Notes under the pieces: model-generated
The model's input: the letters and a program-made list of their open reading frames with translations, nothing else
What the model was told of the DNA's origin: nothing
Database searches by the model: none
Shown here: positions 35,540-47,094 of the stretch, in pieces
Layout of the letters: each line of letters starts with the position of its first letter
Numbering within the stretch: position 1 is the stretch's first letter
Source: Haemaphysalis longicornis
Lineage: Eukaryota; Arthropoda; Arachnida; Ixodida; Ixodidae
Reading direction: 5' to 3'
NCBI GenBank assembly: GCA_013339765.2
Contig: CM023449.1
Span: 221,221,555 to 221,285,554 of the forward strand
DNA length: 64,000 nt
Position numbers and translations under genes: made by a program

Positions 35540-35990
35540 GGCGAGTTGGTGCATGATTACAAATAAGGGAACAGCGCAATACAGACCAAACACAAGCGGT
35601 AGTGGGCCAGGATGTGACTGTACCTTCTGGGGATAATTTCTTGTGTTTGGCTTATGGAAGGATTGGCTGTCATCCCAGAAGGAGGCGCCCGGTGTGTATG
35701 AGCTCGGGCTTCGGCATGAGCCACCTCATTCCCTTCCAGTGTCCATATCCATAAGGTGTCCATATCCATATGGTGTCCATATGATAAACATTTCGGGTAA
35801 ATCAGGGTGGGCCGATGGAATTTTTGCTGCTGTTGATGAAATGCGTCGAATTTGGAAGTTTCGACACTCTGTCTGGGAGTATGATATGATGGTGACATGT
35901 TCTTTGCCAGTGGTAGCTGCAAGGGCAATGGCTGCTTCTTCGGCGGTGTCGATGTCCTACACCAGCCGATCAGCCTACGCCATCAGCATA
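35540..35990 (-). pseudogene. Decayed LINE RNase H fragment
   Basis: In broken minus-strand frames TAEEAAIALAATTGK is followed by ISYSQTECRNFQIRR (degraded TDSQ-A-RNF), IIWTP, and EGNEVAHAEARAHTHRAP (the G-NE-AH--AR block). These are successive RNase H motifs of I/R1-type LINEs. No open reading frame spans them. Confidence 0.7.
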
Positions 35991-37429
35991 GTCAATAATC
36001 AGGAACTGCAGCTAGCTTCTGCTTCTATACCCACCTTCCAAGCTTTTTATTTTTATTTTAGGCAGCGCGGAAACGCTTTTGGTGAAGCATGCGCAGTTCA
36101 TTTTGGGCGTTTTTTTCTGCAGGCATATAATACCAACGTTTATAGAACCAAGGTCCTATAAACGTTGTATAATACTTATCACAAGGTACACCCTTTCTTC
36201 TCCGTGCGTGCACATCCGAGGTCGAGCGTTGAAACAAATAAAACGGAGCGTTTCCAGTTGTGTTACGGAGGTGCATATATATAAAGTGTTGAAGAGATTG
36301 GCTGGGCTACCTAGCATCCAAATTGGTCCCCTGTGCCTAAATTGCATCATAAAATTCTACCTGCTACTCCAATGCTATAGCACACACACAAAAAAAGGAA
36401 ATTTTAGTGGCAGAAAATATGCAGGTGATATTACAAAGGCTTGGAATAACAAAAATTCTGTATACTCTACCTTTATCTTCTATGCTGTATTTTCTGCAGA
36501 ATCTGGTTATTACAATTATTCTGTATAAAAATGACTTTCCGGTGGAAGTTTAGTAGACAAGTTGGTTGGAAGTGTAATTTTATTTGCGGGGCCTGCCTTT
36601 AGGGTAGCTTTCAGACATTACATTCAATTTCGGGAGTGGAAAAGAAATAACAAGCCAAATTCACTTGCGCTTACACATTCCTATATTGTCACGCAGTGAA
36701 GGGCGAAGCAGTGAAGGGCGCAGAGTATGTATAAATAGCATTTATTGGAGCGACTTTGTTCCTACTAATAAACCAGCGAGAAAACACAAAAGGCGAAGAC
36801 GACGTCAACAAGGTGACATGCACGATCAAGCGTCCGTGAATTGCCGCGGTGTTTGCTTTGCGTGCATTTATCTCTACGCACGCTTCTTTCCGGTACCAAT
36901 GAATTGGACCGAGAGCATTGCTGACTAAACAGCAGTAGGTTATTGACGACAGTGTAGTGTGTTCTTTCGTCTAACCCGCTGTGACATGTTGGTTTTTGTG
37001 ATGAAGTACTCCAGGGCTCATGAGACTCTGGGCTTAACTTGTTTTGTATACTGGCGATGACAATTGCTTATTATAGCGGAAGAACGACGCAAGGCAGACC
37101 TGGGCCATGGCTGCCCTTAGCGGGCATGACAGCTTTACTGACAGGGGAAATCTACATGATGACGATGATGACTGGCGCATAGCCAGTGGGAGATTCAACG
37201 CACTCCCGCGCCCGCAACATGCGTATCTGGCCACAAGTAGAAACGCTGTACGGACGCCGAACAATCAATCCACCATCCTAACAATTGGTTTTCCGGTCCA
37301 TAACGTCAATCCTGGTGAAGCTGCCCGCAAACGCTGTCCTTTTGTAGCGTAAGCTATACTGGCCGAGGTTGAGCAGTTTCGCGTGTGCCGTGAAGGGCCG
37401 TTCTGCGCAAGCGCGAGGGGCATCAGATT
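35991..37429. other. No gene seen; near-palindrome at 36,134-36,167
   Basis: CAACGTTTATAG pairs with CTATAAACGTTG around a 10 bp centre. The remaining frames (36,079-36,528, 37,107-37,352) have no recognisable domain. Confidence 0.4.
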
Positions 37430-37700
37430 GGCTTGGCTTGGCTTGGATCGGATTGGATTAAAGTGGATTGTGTTGGATTGTGTTGCGTCATAACCGCGGC
37501 AGACGCACTGGCACAGGCGCGTGCCCAGGTGTGCGGCTCAAGTGCGCAGTAGCCAAGTCTGACGCTGAGTCGAAGCCGCTTCATAGCCGTTCCGCGTGGC
37601 TCGGGAAGAGCCGTGCTGAGCATGCGCCAGGAGCAGTGACTGGACAGGACTGGACTGGACTGGGCTGGACTGGACTGGGTTGGAGTGGATTGCTGAACCT
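37430..37700. repeat. GGATT/GGACT pentanucleotide minisatellite tracts
   Basis: GGCTT, GGATT and GTTGGATT units occur at 37,431-37,490, and GGACT units at 37,637-37,692, split by unique sequence. Confidence 0.8.
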
Positions 37701-37745
37701 TAGCTCACGCAACGTATATCCTGGCATAGCAGAGCTAAGCCACCA

Positions 37746-38438
37746 CTAATTTTTTTGTCTCCAGCGGTGCATCCACCATCTCGCAGCTTTCACTACAGCC
37801 AAACGCCGCCAAGGTGCAGCAGCCGACATCCAAACTGTGCTCCAAGCCCGCTGCGAAGTCTCCAGTCGTTCAGTCAAGTAGGTATTTTGCTGAAGCTGTT
37901 GCCATGAAAGTCTCAACAACCGATCTTTGTTCCTGCAGGTCTCATGCATCGAGTCGGTCGTTGGATTCTGATCGGTCTTGTGCCTGTCTCGTGCTTGCGT
38001 TTTAGCAGGTTCTGATTCTGGAAAGTGCATTTTATTGAAGGAAATCAAGCCGAAATTTGGCTGGGCAGCTCTCGGGCCAGGCCTCAGTGTCTGCTCGCTG
38101 TGACGAGAAAGGGCCATCAAGGGTGGTTCAGCGTTTCCATCTTCACGAACATGGAAGGTTTTATTATCGCGTTTAGGTTCACCTTTTCGAACTACTTCTA
38201 CGAACGGAGCTTGCTTACTTTCAGAAAGGTCCGGTAAGAATTCCCCTTTCATGAAGTCGGCAACAAAGATGTATTCGAACACATACGGTTCACGCTCTAC
38301 CTTTTCTTTCACATCCTCGACTTCACGTTTTCTGTCGTCTGCTCGGGTTGCTGTCGCTGAACCTTCTCTGACGGCGACAGGCGCTTTATAATGTTCACCA
38401 CGCTTATCGTTTCTACGTACGCTCGAAAGTACGTTCAT
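37746..38438 (-). CDS. Unassigned 230-codon open frame
   Basis: One of the longer uninterrupted frames outside the retrotransposons. The N-terminal third is strongly charged (DDRKREVEDVKEKVEREP) and continues EYIFVADFMKGEFLPDL. The C-terminal part is Arg/Trp-rich and looks non-coding. No domain, signal peptide or membrane span is visible. It could be repeat-derived or chance. Confidence 0.25.
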   Translation of the reverse strand: MNVLSSVRRNDKRGEHYKAPVAVREGSATATRADDRKREVEDVKEKVEREPYVFEYIFVADFMKGEFLPDLSESKQAPFVEVVRKGEPKRDNKTFHVREDGNAEPPLMALSRHSEQTLRPGPRAAQPNFGLISFNKMHFPESEPAKTQARDRHKTDQNPTTDSMHETCRNKDRLLRLSWQQLQQNTYLTERLETSQRAWSTVWMSAAAPWRRLAVVKAARWWMHRWRQKN

Positions 38439-38689
38439 TTCGGAAAAGTGAAGCTTAGGCTGTTACGATGGCGTGTTCCTTTACGGACACTTCAGGGGCG
38501 CTAGTAGACGGAAATGCTCACGGTATTGGTCCGTATCGTATTCTCCCGTTCTCGCAGGGGCAAAAAGAGCTTCCGCTCGTCGCACGCCGCAGTTGGACAG
38601 AACGATTTTTTGCACTGCCGTCCTGTATATGAGGAGCATGTACACGCGGTGAAGACGGAGGACCAGACAGCTGACGAAGCGGAACGGAA
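38439..38689. other. No gene seen
   Basis: Short overlapping frames only. Confidence 0.3.
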
Positions 38690-39370
38690 ATTCGTTGGGG
38701 GAATGTGGGCTATGCACAACAGTTAAAAAGCAGCTAAAGGCAGCAGATACTACGAATTGGGTACAGATTATGGAAGGGAAAAAAACTCTGGAGACTTGTA
38801 GAACAGAGAAACTAGAAATCTGGAAGGAAGGATTCTATAACAATACACGAGGCAGTGTATTGCAGAGAACGCGGGAATACAGGGCTAACTACAGGCAACA
38901 TGACGAAACTTGTCTATGCTGCGGCAGAGATCGGGAGAGCGTAGAGCATGTTGTCATAGACTGCACAGAGATACGACCACGGCGGGACGATGGGGAAGCG
39001 ACATTGACGGAAGCTCTGGTATTTGGAGTGAGGGGCAGTCTCAACTTCAGGGCCATAGAGGTGAAGAGGCGGCTGGCGGGGCGGTGGAAGAAAAGTAGGG
39101 AAGAGAGTGGGACGTAGGAAGAGTAATATACCGAACTGGAATTTAGAACAGAAGAGGGGGTAAACAGGTGTGCGAGGGCAGGCAGGGGGGAAACGATGGG
39201 AGTTTAAAACTGGGGGGAGGGGGCTAATCCATTAGGTTAGTTAAGGGAACGGCAAATAAGTAGAATAACACAGGTTAACAACATGCACAGTTGGTAACAC
39301 AGTTGGTAACAACAGAGGCCCCGATTCAAAGAGAGGGCATCGAATCATCATCATAATCATCATCATCATG
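38690..39370 (+). pseudogene. LINE C-terminal fragment with CCHC motif and (ATC)n tail
   Basis: A 140-codon plus-strand frame reads RANYRQHDETCLCCGRDR and continues to HVVIDC, giving CX2CX8HX4C, the same spacing as in the LINE at 41.5-50.6 kb. It continues FGVRGSLNFRAIEVKRRL to a stop, then a short 3' region and an ATC-rich tail at 39,349-39,369. It is a 5'-truncated copy and the frame is still open in this part. Confidence 0.75.
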
Positions 39371-40684
39371 TGAGCGCTATCTATTATGCCGTGTCTGGGT
39401 TGGCCAAATAGACGGCTGATTGCTAGTGAGACGCATGCCCACGTGACCGAATTAGATGGACTGGTTGATTGTATTGATTTGGGCGTACGATGTGATGGTC
39501 GGTCGGGGAAATAAATCCTTGCCTGCACCCACCGCATGCACACCGATACCGGAGCATTTAAACCTCTAAAATCTTCTATGAAGGCGGACACAAGAATTTT
39601 TGAAAGTGGGCCGTGCGCTAACTGTTCAGAATATCTAAGGAAATATTTTACAATCCAGTAAAGAATTTACAGATCCACCCATAAAATAGCCACATAAGTG
39701 TTGTATTCGGGGGCCTGGGACCATACGTTATTCAGAAGACTTATGATCACCATTCTCGAGCAAGGTTTCAGCCGGACAAGTGCGGGCTGTGCAGACAATA
39801 TCGAGGAACACAGTTTGAAATGGAGATTCATAAAGAAATGCCTCGAATTCGTTTTCCCAATCGGTAACTTCCATTGTTATTTGTTCAGCGTAGTTGTTAT
39901 AAATAATGAATAGAGTGCGATGCTTAAAATTAAAAGTTCTGCAAAGTTTTATTGTTAGAAAATGGTTCCGGACTTAGTAAAAGTTCACACATAGCTGTAT
40001 TGTTTGCGATGCGTTCGGCGCCAAGTTCACGCCGATAGCGGTTACGTCTAGCCTTTTTAATGATATGCAGCCAAGGTAACATTTAACTGATACTAGCTAG
40101 ATAAAGAAGAAAAACACGCGAATTTTCCTGTGGGGCTCACGACTGAAACTTTCAGGTCCACGTGTGCGCTATTTAGGTGGCATAGAATTTGTAGGGAGTG
40201 GAGGTTTCAGAAAGAGCAAACAGGGGAAGGGGAAACGTTTGGTTCTTGTTGCTTGGGAGAGATTCGTCTTAGAGTTTGCACCGATACATCTCGCCTACGT
40301 TGCTGTTGGTCTGCACATTTCTGCTTTGAAAGAAAAGCAGGGGCAGGTGCGTGCGCTGGAACTCAGCGATTGTTTCTGTAAAGGTTTCTTGTACCGCTTA
40401 GCGCTGAGAACCATTTCACTTCTCACACACAGCGCTGCGCCATCAGTTGTGCATTATACAAGTGCTAATCAATGGCTCCCTTGCTATACACGCATGTTTT
40501 GTGCCTGTTAGCATGTTGCACATTGAAGCAAGCAAGAGAACAAGCGAATGCGTTTTAGATCCAAAGCATCTCATGCTCGGGGCTGTGTCCCTCCCTCCCT
40601 CATTGTCGTTGTCCGCCGTCCGCACTCTACTGCGCATGCGCGTCTCTTCAGCCCCGTCAGCGTTCGGGCTGACGTCACCGCAGT
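39371..40684. other. No gene seen
   Basis: Open frames at 40,130-40,511 lack recognisable motifs. Confidence 0.35.
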
Positions 40685-40795
40685 CCACTGTAAAAAGAAA
40701 TAGGCGGCGCCCGGTTTCGATACCACGACTCTCTGGCCGCAACGGGAGGTACGTTGCGCTCTTCCCACTGCGCTACAAAGCGAGACGTGAGCATG
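40685..40795 (-). repeat. tRNA-derived SINE-like segment
   Basis: On the minus strand it reads TAGCGCAGTGGGAAGAGCGC (A-box region) and, about 45 bases on, TGGTATCGAAACC (degraded B box), then a T-rich end. The pairing is imperfect, so it is a SINE fragment rather than a tRNA gene. Confidence 0.6.
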
Positions 40796-41508
40796 TGCTA
40801 CGAACGCGCCTTATGTCCTTCACTCATTCAAACTACGTCAAGAAGCTACTGATACAACGAAGGCACGCGAAGCTGAACGTCAACGGAAACGACGAACTGA
40901 AAACTAAGTCGACCCCATGGCTGCTTCGCATACTACTCAGGGTTCCCCTGCGGAAAGATGGTGTAATTTTTTTGCTAAGATATTATTTGATGCATTTATC
41001 CCCCAGTGAGTAAGTGAAAACAACCGAAATTTTCCTTAGGATTGTGGGGTGCGGAATACAGCGGGCATTGCGCATTGTGGGTCCGCAGGCACGACACCAG
41101 AGGAATTTGGTGCACGCTCTTTAGTTAATGCAGCTGAACTTGCCTCGGGGCAGCAGCGGATATATTGTTTGATATGGAGCGCCACATTTTTCTGCATCCC
41201 CAGCTTTCTGGCTCCACGGCCGGACACTACTCCCCTCCCGCGCAGTGGGCGGCGATCTTGTCAGCGCGATTACGGTTAATTTCCGAAATGTTCGGCGATC
41301 CTTTTCTCCTCTTGTTATAGTGGCCGTGAAAGCTACCAGTAGATAAAATATGGCGTCAGTATATTGGTTCCACCAGATTCCTGACGGGTTTAAAATATAA
41401 GCATTGTGTAGAAGCTTCAGACATTGCGGAAAAGCTCCTATCGTCCCCGGAGCAGACACGTGTCGCTCAATCGGTGGGCGCTCTCCTCGTCGTTGTATCA
41501 GTCCGGGT
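40796..41508. other. No gene seen; left flank of the full-length LINE
   Basis: Unassigned sequence up to the target-site duplication at 41,509. Confidence 0.4.
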
Positions 41509-41808
41509 TCAAAATCAGTCGCGGCGAGCGTCAGAGGCGATCGGACGTGCTTCGCATCGGCTCCGCACGGGGATGAAGAAGATCTGCGGTTCTACTTGCC
41601 CCATCTTGACCGGAAAGGTGTGTAAAGATTCAGTTTGATCTCCGCTACGACCTGCTGAAAGAATTTTGAAAATCGGTGGACTTTTGGGCATTTTACACCC
41701 ACAGTTCCGAAAACCGAGGTGGCGACCGCGCTAAGCCTAACGGGCCGGCGTGGTACGGGAGCGGCCTCGGCCGCATCGGCGACTGTTTCGGACTTCATCC
41801 GCGAAGAG

Positions 41809-43941
41809 ATGTCGTCATCGGAGCCTCTACCGGACATGGATACTACTCCAGCGGTGGATTGTGATGGACTTTTGGACCGCGGTTCCGGCCGCACGGTTAT
41901 AACTATGAGTGGAACGCCGCTCGGCCAGGAGTCGTCGTCGGAGAGCCACAACGGTTGGGTCGTCGCCACTCGGCGCGGCCGGTCGACTAAGAAGATTTTG
42001 CAAGCGCCTTCGCAGCAGGCCAAGCAAACCGGTAAGCGTTCTTCGTCGTCTCAACCTACAAGAGCGCAGTTTGCCCAGAAATTGAACGTCGCCTTTTCGA
42101 AAGCGGCTCGCATGCCCAACATGCCTATCGGAGAGCACAAAGTGGTTGTGCGGCCACGTGGCGGCTTGCTGGCAGGGAAGACCGATCCGCTCGAGCTACT
42201 TCGGGCTATGGCCGTCGCGGCTAGGATGGAGTCGAACGCCTTTCTTGCGGACATCGTGTGTCCGAACGTAGTGCAGAACATTTTCGTGATCGGCACGGCC
42301 AGCGAAGAACGCGCTGGGCTGTACGACCGCGTGCGGGAGATCGCAATAGGCGGACGCAACTTCGAGATCTTTGCGTACCGCGTGGCGCCGGAGAACACGG
42401 CCAAAGGAGTGGTTGACTACATCTCGCAGGCACACTCTGCGGAGGTGATCCACAACGCTGTGGTGAACGAACGCAACCCAACGGCACTGGCAGCGCAGAG
42501 AATAGGAAATTCCAAATCGGTAATCATCCTGTTCGAGGGTAACAAAGTCCCCCTCGCACGTTATATTCGGGGGCATGATAGTACGGTGCAGACTGTACAG
42601 GCAACATAAAGAAGTGTGTCGCACGTGCGGCAAAGTCGGCCACCGAAAGGATGTCTGCCCTAACCCTAACGCGAAAGTGTGCTTCGCATGTGGAAGATCC
42701 AACCCGGGTCCAAACCACGAGAAGGAGTGCAGACCGCGCTGCAAGTTGTGTGGAGGCCCGCACGCTTCGGGCGCCGGTAACTGTAAGAATAGGTTCAAGA
42801 CTCCATTCCTAGTCCGCCAGCGCGAGCAAGAGCGCAAGATGGCGGCCGAAAAGGCGGCAAAATCTGCCGGCCAGGCGATCAAAGTCCGGTTTCCCGAAGA
42901 AGAGGAGTTCCCCGAACTCGGCGCACAAACAACACGTCACAAGAGCCGCAGCGCAAGCCGGGGAAAGAGCAAGGAGAGAGGGAAGAGCAGTGAACGGAAG
43001 AGAAGTACGTCACGCAGCTCAAGGTCGTGGGCGACCGTGGCGACCACGCGCGGCGGCGACGGTGACGCCCCATTTATCCCATTTATTTCCTGTCCTCTAA
43101 TGTACACACTAAAAGAAAAAACTAAAAAAAAATTCGAGGACAAAACCCGCACCAACAAAGCTATCGCAGGTTTAAACCTGCGATAGCTTTTACGGTGACG
43201 CCCCTGGCGGGAATGTAGGGGGCGCCCCTAGCGGCGGCGCGCGGGCGGGCGGGGCGCGCGAAACGAACGGCAGACCGGCCATGCCAGCGGCCAAGCAAGC
43301 TTCCCCGCAAGGAGAAAGGATGAAGCAATTGGAGAGCACTATCCAAGTACTTCAGGAAACTATCAAGAAACAGCAGGAGACTATCGACAAGCTCCTGGCT
43401 GCACAAGAACGGCAGAAGGCGACTCCCACGTGGTCGCTAGGATCGGCACCGAAGCCGGCCAGCTTTACGGCGCTGGGCGCCAAGCCACCGGTCGAGAAGA
43501 TCACACTACCAACGGCAACATCATCGCCACCGGCATCACCGAAAACGCCGACGCCGCCGCGAACGCCGACGTTCAAACCACCACCACCCAAACTTCAGAA
43601 GCGGGCCCCGGCTCCCCTCAACGACAGCGAGGACGAAAGCTTCCAGCAAGAAGAGGACATCACCCGACCCGGCGTCGCCATCTAGCGGCGGGTTCGACTA
43701 CGAAACGAGAATCAGGCAGATGAACGGGCGCCTGGCGATACACGACAGGGAGGTTGGCTCCCTCACCGCACGGGTGGGCGCCCTGGAGATCAAAGTCGAA
43801 AGAGGATTTGCTGAGGTAAAAAAAGAATTCGCCGAGGTGAAGCAATCCATCGAGGACCTCAAGAAATTCATAGTGACCCAATTCAACATGATTGGTAAAG
43901 GAGCCCAAATTCAGATGGAAACCCTACCCAAACATGGATAG
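41809..43941 (+). pseudogene. LINE ORF1 (gag-like), interrupted
   Basis: The first in-frame ATG is at 41,809. The N-terminal frame runs to about 42,560, where a one-base shift moves to the frame carrying three cysteine knuckles: CRTCGKVGHRKDVC (CX2CX4HX4C), CFACGRSNPGPNHEKEC and CKLCGGPHASGAGNC. The knuckles are followed by an Arg/Ser-rich stretch (42,930-43,020). A 120 bp insertion at 43,072-43,191 then breaks the frame; the 133 bp displacement it causes accounts exactly for the frame change to 43,281-43,685. This continues with a Gln/Glu coiled coil and a Pro/Thr-rich stretch. A further shift near 43,670 leads to a final coiled coil (IKVERGFAEVKKEFAEVKQS) ending at TAG 43,941. ORF1 proteins of this class bind element RNA; that role is inferred from the family. 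Confidence 0.8.
43059..43204. mobile_element. 120 bp insert in ORF1 with 13 bp target-site duplication and palindromic end
   Basis: ACGGTGACGCCCC occurs at 43,059-43,071 and again at 43,192-43,204. Between them lies a 120 bp A-rich insert ending in the perfect 34 bp palindrome AAAGCTATCGCAGG-TTTAAA-CCTGCGATAGCTTT (43,157-43,190). Taking out 133 bp brings the flanking ORF1 frames back into register, which confirms it as an insertion. No source family is recognised. Confidence 0.9.
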
Positions 43942-46900
43942 ACGGCCCCAAGGAGATCGGATAGTGGTGTGGCACTGGAACGCTAACGGCTACCGGTGCC
44001 GCAAGGCAGTAGTTCAACAGCACCTGCGGTCGCTTGATCAGAAGGAGCTTCCCGACGTGATAGCGATCCAGGAAACACACGCTGAAGACACCAAGATCAC
44101 CTCGCTACCGGGTTACCGAGCGTACGCCCGCCCGCCGAGCGCCCGCACCTGTGGGAAAGGCGCCGCGCAGGGCGTGTGCACGTTTGTGAGGAAAGGCATC
44201 ACGAGCGTAGGCAAGGACGAAATCCTAAACTACAAAGACTCCGCCATCGAAGCCAACGTGACGGAAATCATCATTGCGGCCAAGAAGGGAAGAGGCAAGA
44301 ACAAGGCTTCGACCACGGTGTACATAGCAAATGTATATAGCAACCCACAGCACGGAAACCAATAATTCAAGACCCTGTTGCACAAGATCCGCGACGCCGC
44401 CCACGGCTCTGGGGCCGCGGCGGTCGTCTGCGGGGACTTCAACGCACTGCACGAGGAACTGGGGTACACCCGCACAACGGTGAAGGGAAGGAGATTACTG
44501 GAAGACGCCGAGGAAGCGAGCTTCGAGCTGCTCACCGACCCGGCACAACCAACGCGAATCGGAACGTCGACAGCCAGAGACACCACGCCCGATATTTCGT
44601 TCGTGCACCTGCCGCGAGGCGGGACTGCGCGATGGAAGAACACGGGCTGGAATCTCGGAAGCGACCACTACATCGTCGAAGTCACAATACCGCTCGCCCA
44701 TGCTCGCGTGGTCGACGGAACGACCAAACGACGTCAGCTCCTCACCGATTGGCACAAGTTCAGGGAAGCCGATCTGGGCGAGGTGGATGACGTGGAGAGA
44801 TGGTCGGCGAGCCTTGTCTCCGCCGCCAAGGACGCCACGACCGAAGTCGAGGTACCGGAGGAAGCCGACCGGGTGGACCCGCGCCTCGCCCATCTCGTGG
44901 AGGCGAGGAGATCGCTACAACGAAGATGGAAAAGACAAAGGCACAACCGAACGCTGCGCAAACGCGTCGTGGCACTCGGGAAGGAAATCGAGTGCTACAG
45001 CCGCCAACTGTGTGCCCAGCAATGGTATGCCATGTGTGGCGAAGCGGACGGCCAACTCCATAGGGGAGGCACATGGGCCCTCCTGCGCCACCTCATGGAC
45101 GAGACCAAGAGTAAGGAACATCAACGACACCGCATGTCGCAGATCCTCCACGCCGCGGCCAACCAGCTAGGCGAGGCAGAGATGCATAAGCGGCTAAACG
45201 ACAAGTACCTCCCGGCCACAAACCACGTGGAGCATCCGGAATACGACGGCGCGCCCAACGCGCTGCTCGACCGCGAGATCGAGGAGTGGGAGGTGCGCCA
45301 GGCAACGAACGCCCTGAACTGTCGCTCAGCCGCGGGACCGGACAAAGTGACAAACAAGGCTCTACGTAACATCAGCGACGCTGCAGTCTCGGCCCTGACG
45401 AAGTACTTCAACGCCTGCTGGACGAGCGGAAGCCTTCCCAAGCAGTGGAAGACGGCCAAGACGATACTACTGCCCAAGCCCAACAAGCCGCCGGGAATAG
45501 AGGGCCTGCGCCCCATCTCGCTCACGTCCTGCGTGGGCAAGGTGTTGGAGCACGTCCTCAACAACCGGTGGCAGCGGTACTTGGATAAGGGTCACTACAA
45601 CGACTCCATGCTGGGATTCCGGTCTCGCCTGGGGTCGCAAGACGCGATGTTGCTGCTGCAACGCGAGGTACTAGAACCAGCCGGAGGCGTTCCGCAGAAA
45701 GACAACCGGGCCATTCTTGGCCTGGACCTGCAGAGCGCCTTCGATAAGGTGGAGCACTCGGCCATCCTTGCCTGCGTGGCGAAGCTCAACATGGGGCAAG
45801 CGCACGTACGACTACGTAAGATCCTTCCTCACTCGTCGCACGGCGAGGCTAGAGGTGGGAGGCGAACGACTCGAAGAGAGGGAGCTAGGAAGCGTCGGAA
45901 CCCCGCAAGGGTCCGTGATATCCCCGCTTCTATACAACATCGTGATGATCGACGTCGCCAAGAGCCTTGACGCGCTTGGACCGAAGATCCGGTACTGCAT
46001 CTATGCCGACGACGTCACGATATGGGCGACGGGCGGCGGCGACGGCGACATCGAGGCCGGACTGCAGGCAGTGATCGACGCCGTGGAGACACGCTGAGAG
46101 ACACGGGGCTGAAGTGCTCGCCACAGAAGTCCCAGTTATTGGTGCTCCCACCACCGGGAATATGGAGAAAGCGGGCCGCGGAAGAAGCGGAATGCAACAT
46201 AGTCGTCCGAGCCAGCGACGGCACGCCGGTCCCGCACGTCCAGAGCCTCCGAGTACTGGGCATGTACGTGGACGCCCACCGCACGAACGGGACGGCAGCC
46301 AACCACATAGTAACGAAGATCGGGATATCGACGAGAGTCGTCAAGAGGGTCACGTCGAGGTCCCGAGGAATCCGAGAAGCGAGCCTCCTGCGACTGCTGC
46401 AGGCCTTTGCAGTTAGCCACGCAGCATACGCGGGGGCCTTTCACAAGTGGACGGAAGCGGAGAGGAAGCGAATCGATGCGGCCATCCGCAAGGCGTATGC
46501 GGGTGCCATGGGCCTGCTCAATGGCACCAAGACGACGGCCTTGCTATCTCTGGGAGCGCACAACACGCTCTCGAAGATCGGCGAGGCCCAACGTACTGCT
46601 CAATTGACGCGCCTGGGCCGCACCGCGGTCGGCAGGCGGCTGCTGGAAGGAGTGGGCCTGTCCTCCCCCGAGGAACAAGACCACGAAACGTCTCCACTCA
46701 CGGAGTCAACCATGCGAAGACTGGTGGTGTATCCGCTGCCAAAGAACATGGGTCCCGGCGAAAGCGAGGGACGACGAGCGGCGCGAGCTAGGGCGCTGCT
46801 GCTGCAACATCAGAACGACGAGGGCGCCGTCTACGTGGACGTGGCCAAAGTCAGGAACAAGGACGCCTACGTGGCGGCGGCGGTCGCCGCAACGACGGGC

Positions 46901-47094
46901 AAGATCGTCACGTCATGCAGCGTGCGTACGCGGAGCGCGAGCCAGGCCGAGGAGATGGCGATAGCCTTGGCGGCGCGCTCCCCGGGCGTGCGGACAATAC
47001 TCAGTGACAGCAAGACGGCCATCCGTAGCTTGTCGCGCGGAGCCGTGTGCGGGGCGGCTGCTAGGGCGTTGGCAAGCGACGAGTCCAAGTCGAG

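Noticed and set aside
35540..35990. A host RNase H gene
   Set aside because: Motifs are in several broken frames and match LINE RNase H order; no intact frame.
40447..41013. 188-codon plus-strand frame
   Set aside because: It runs through a tRNA-derived SINE segment and has no domain.
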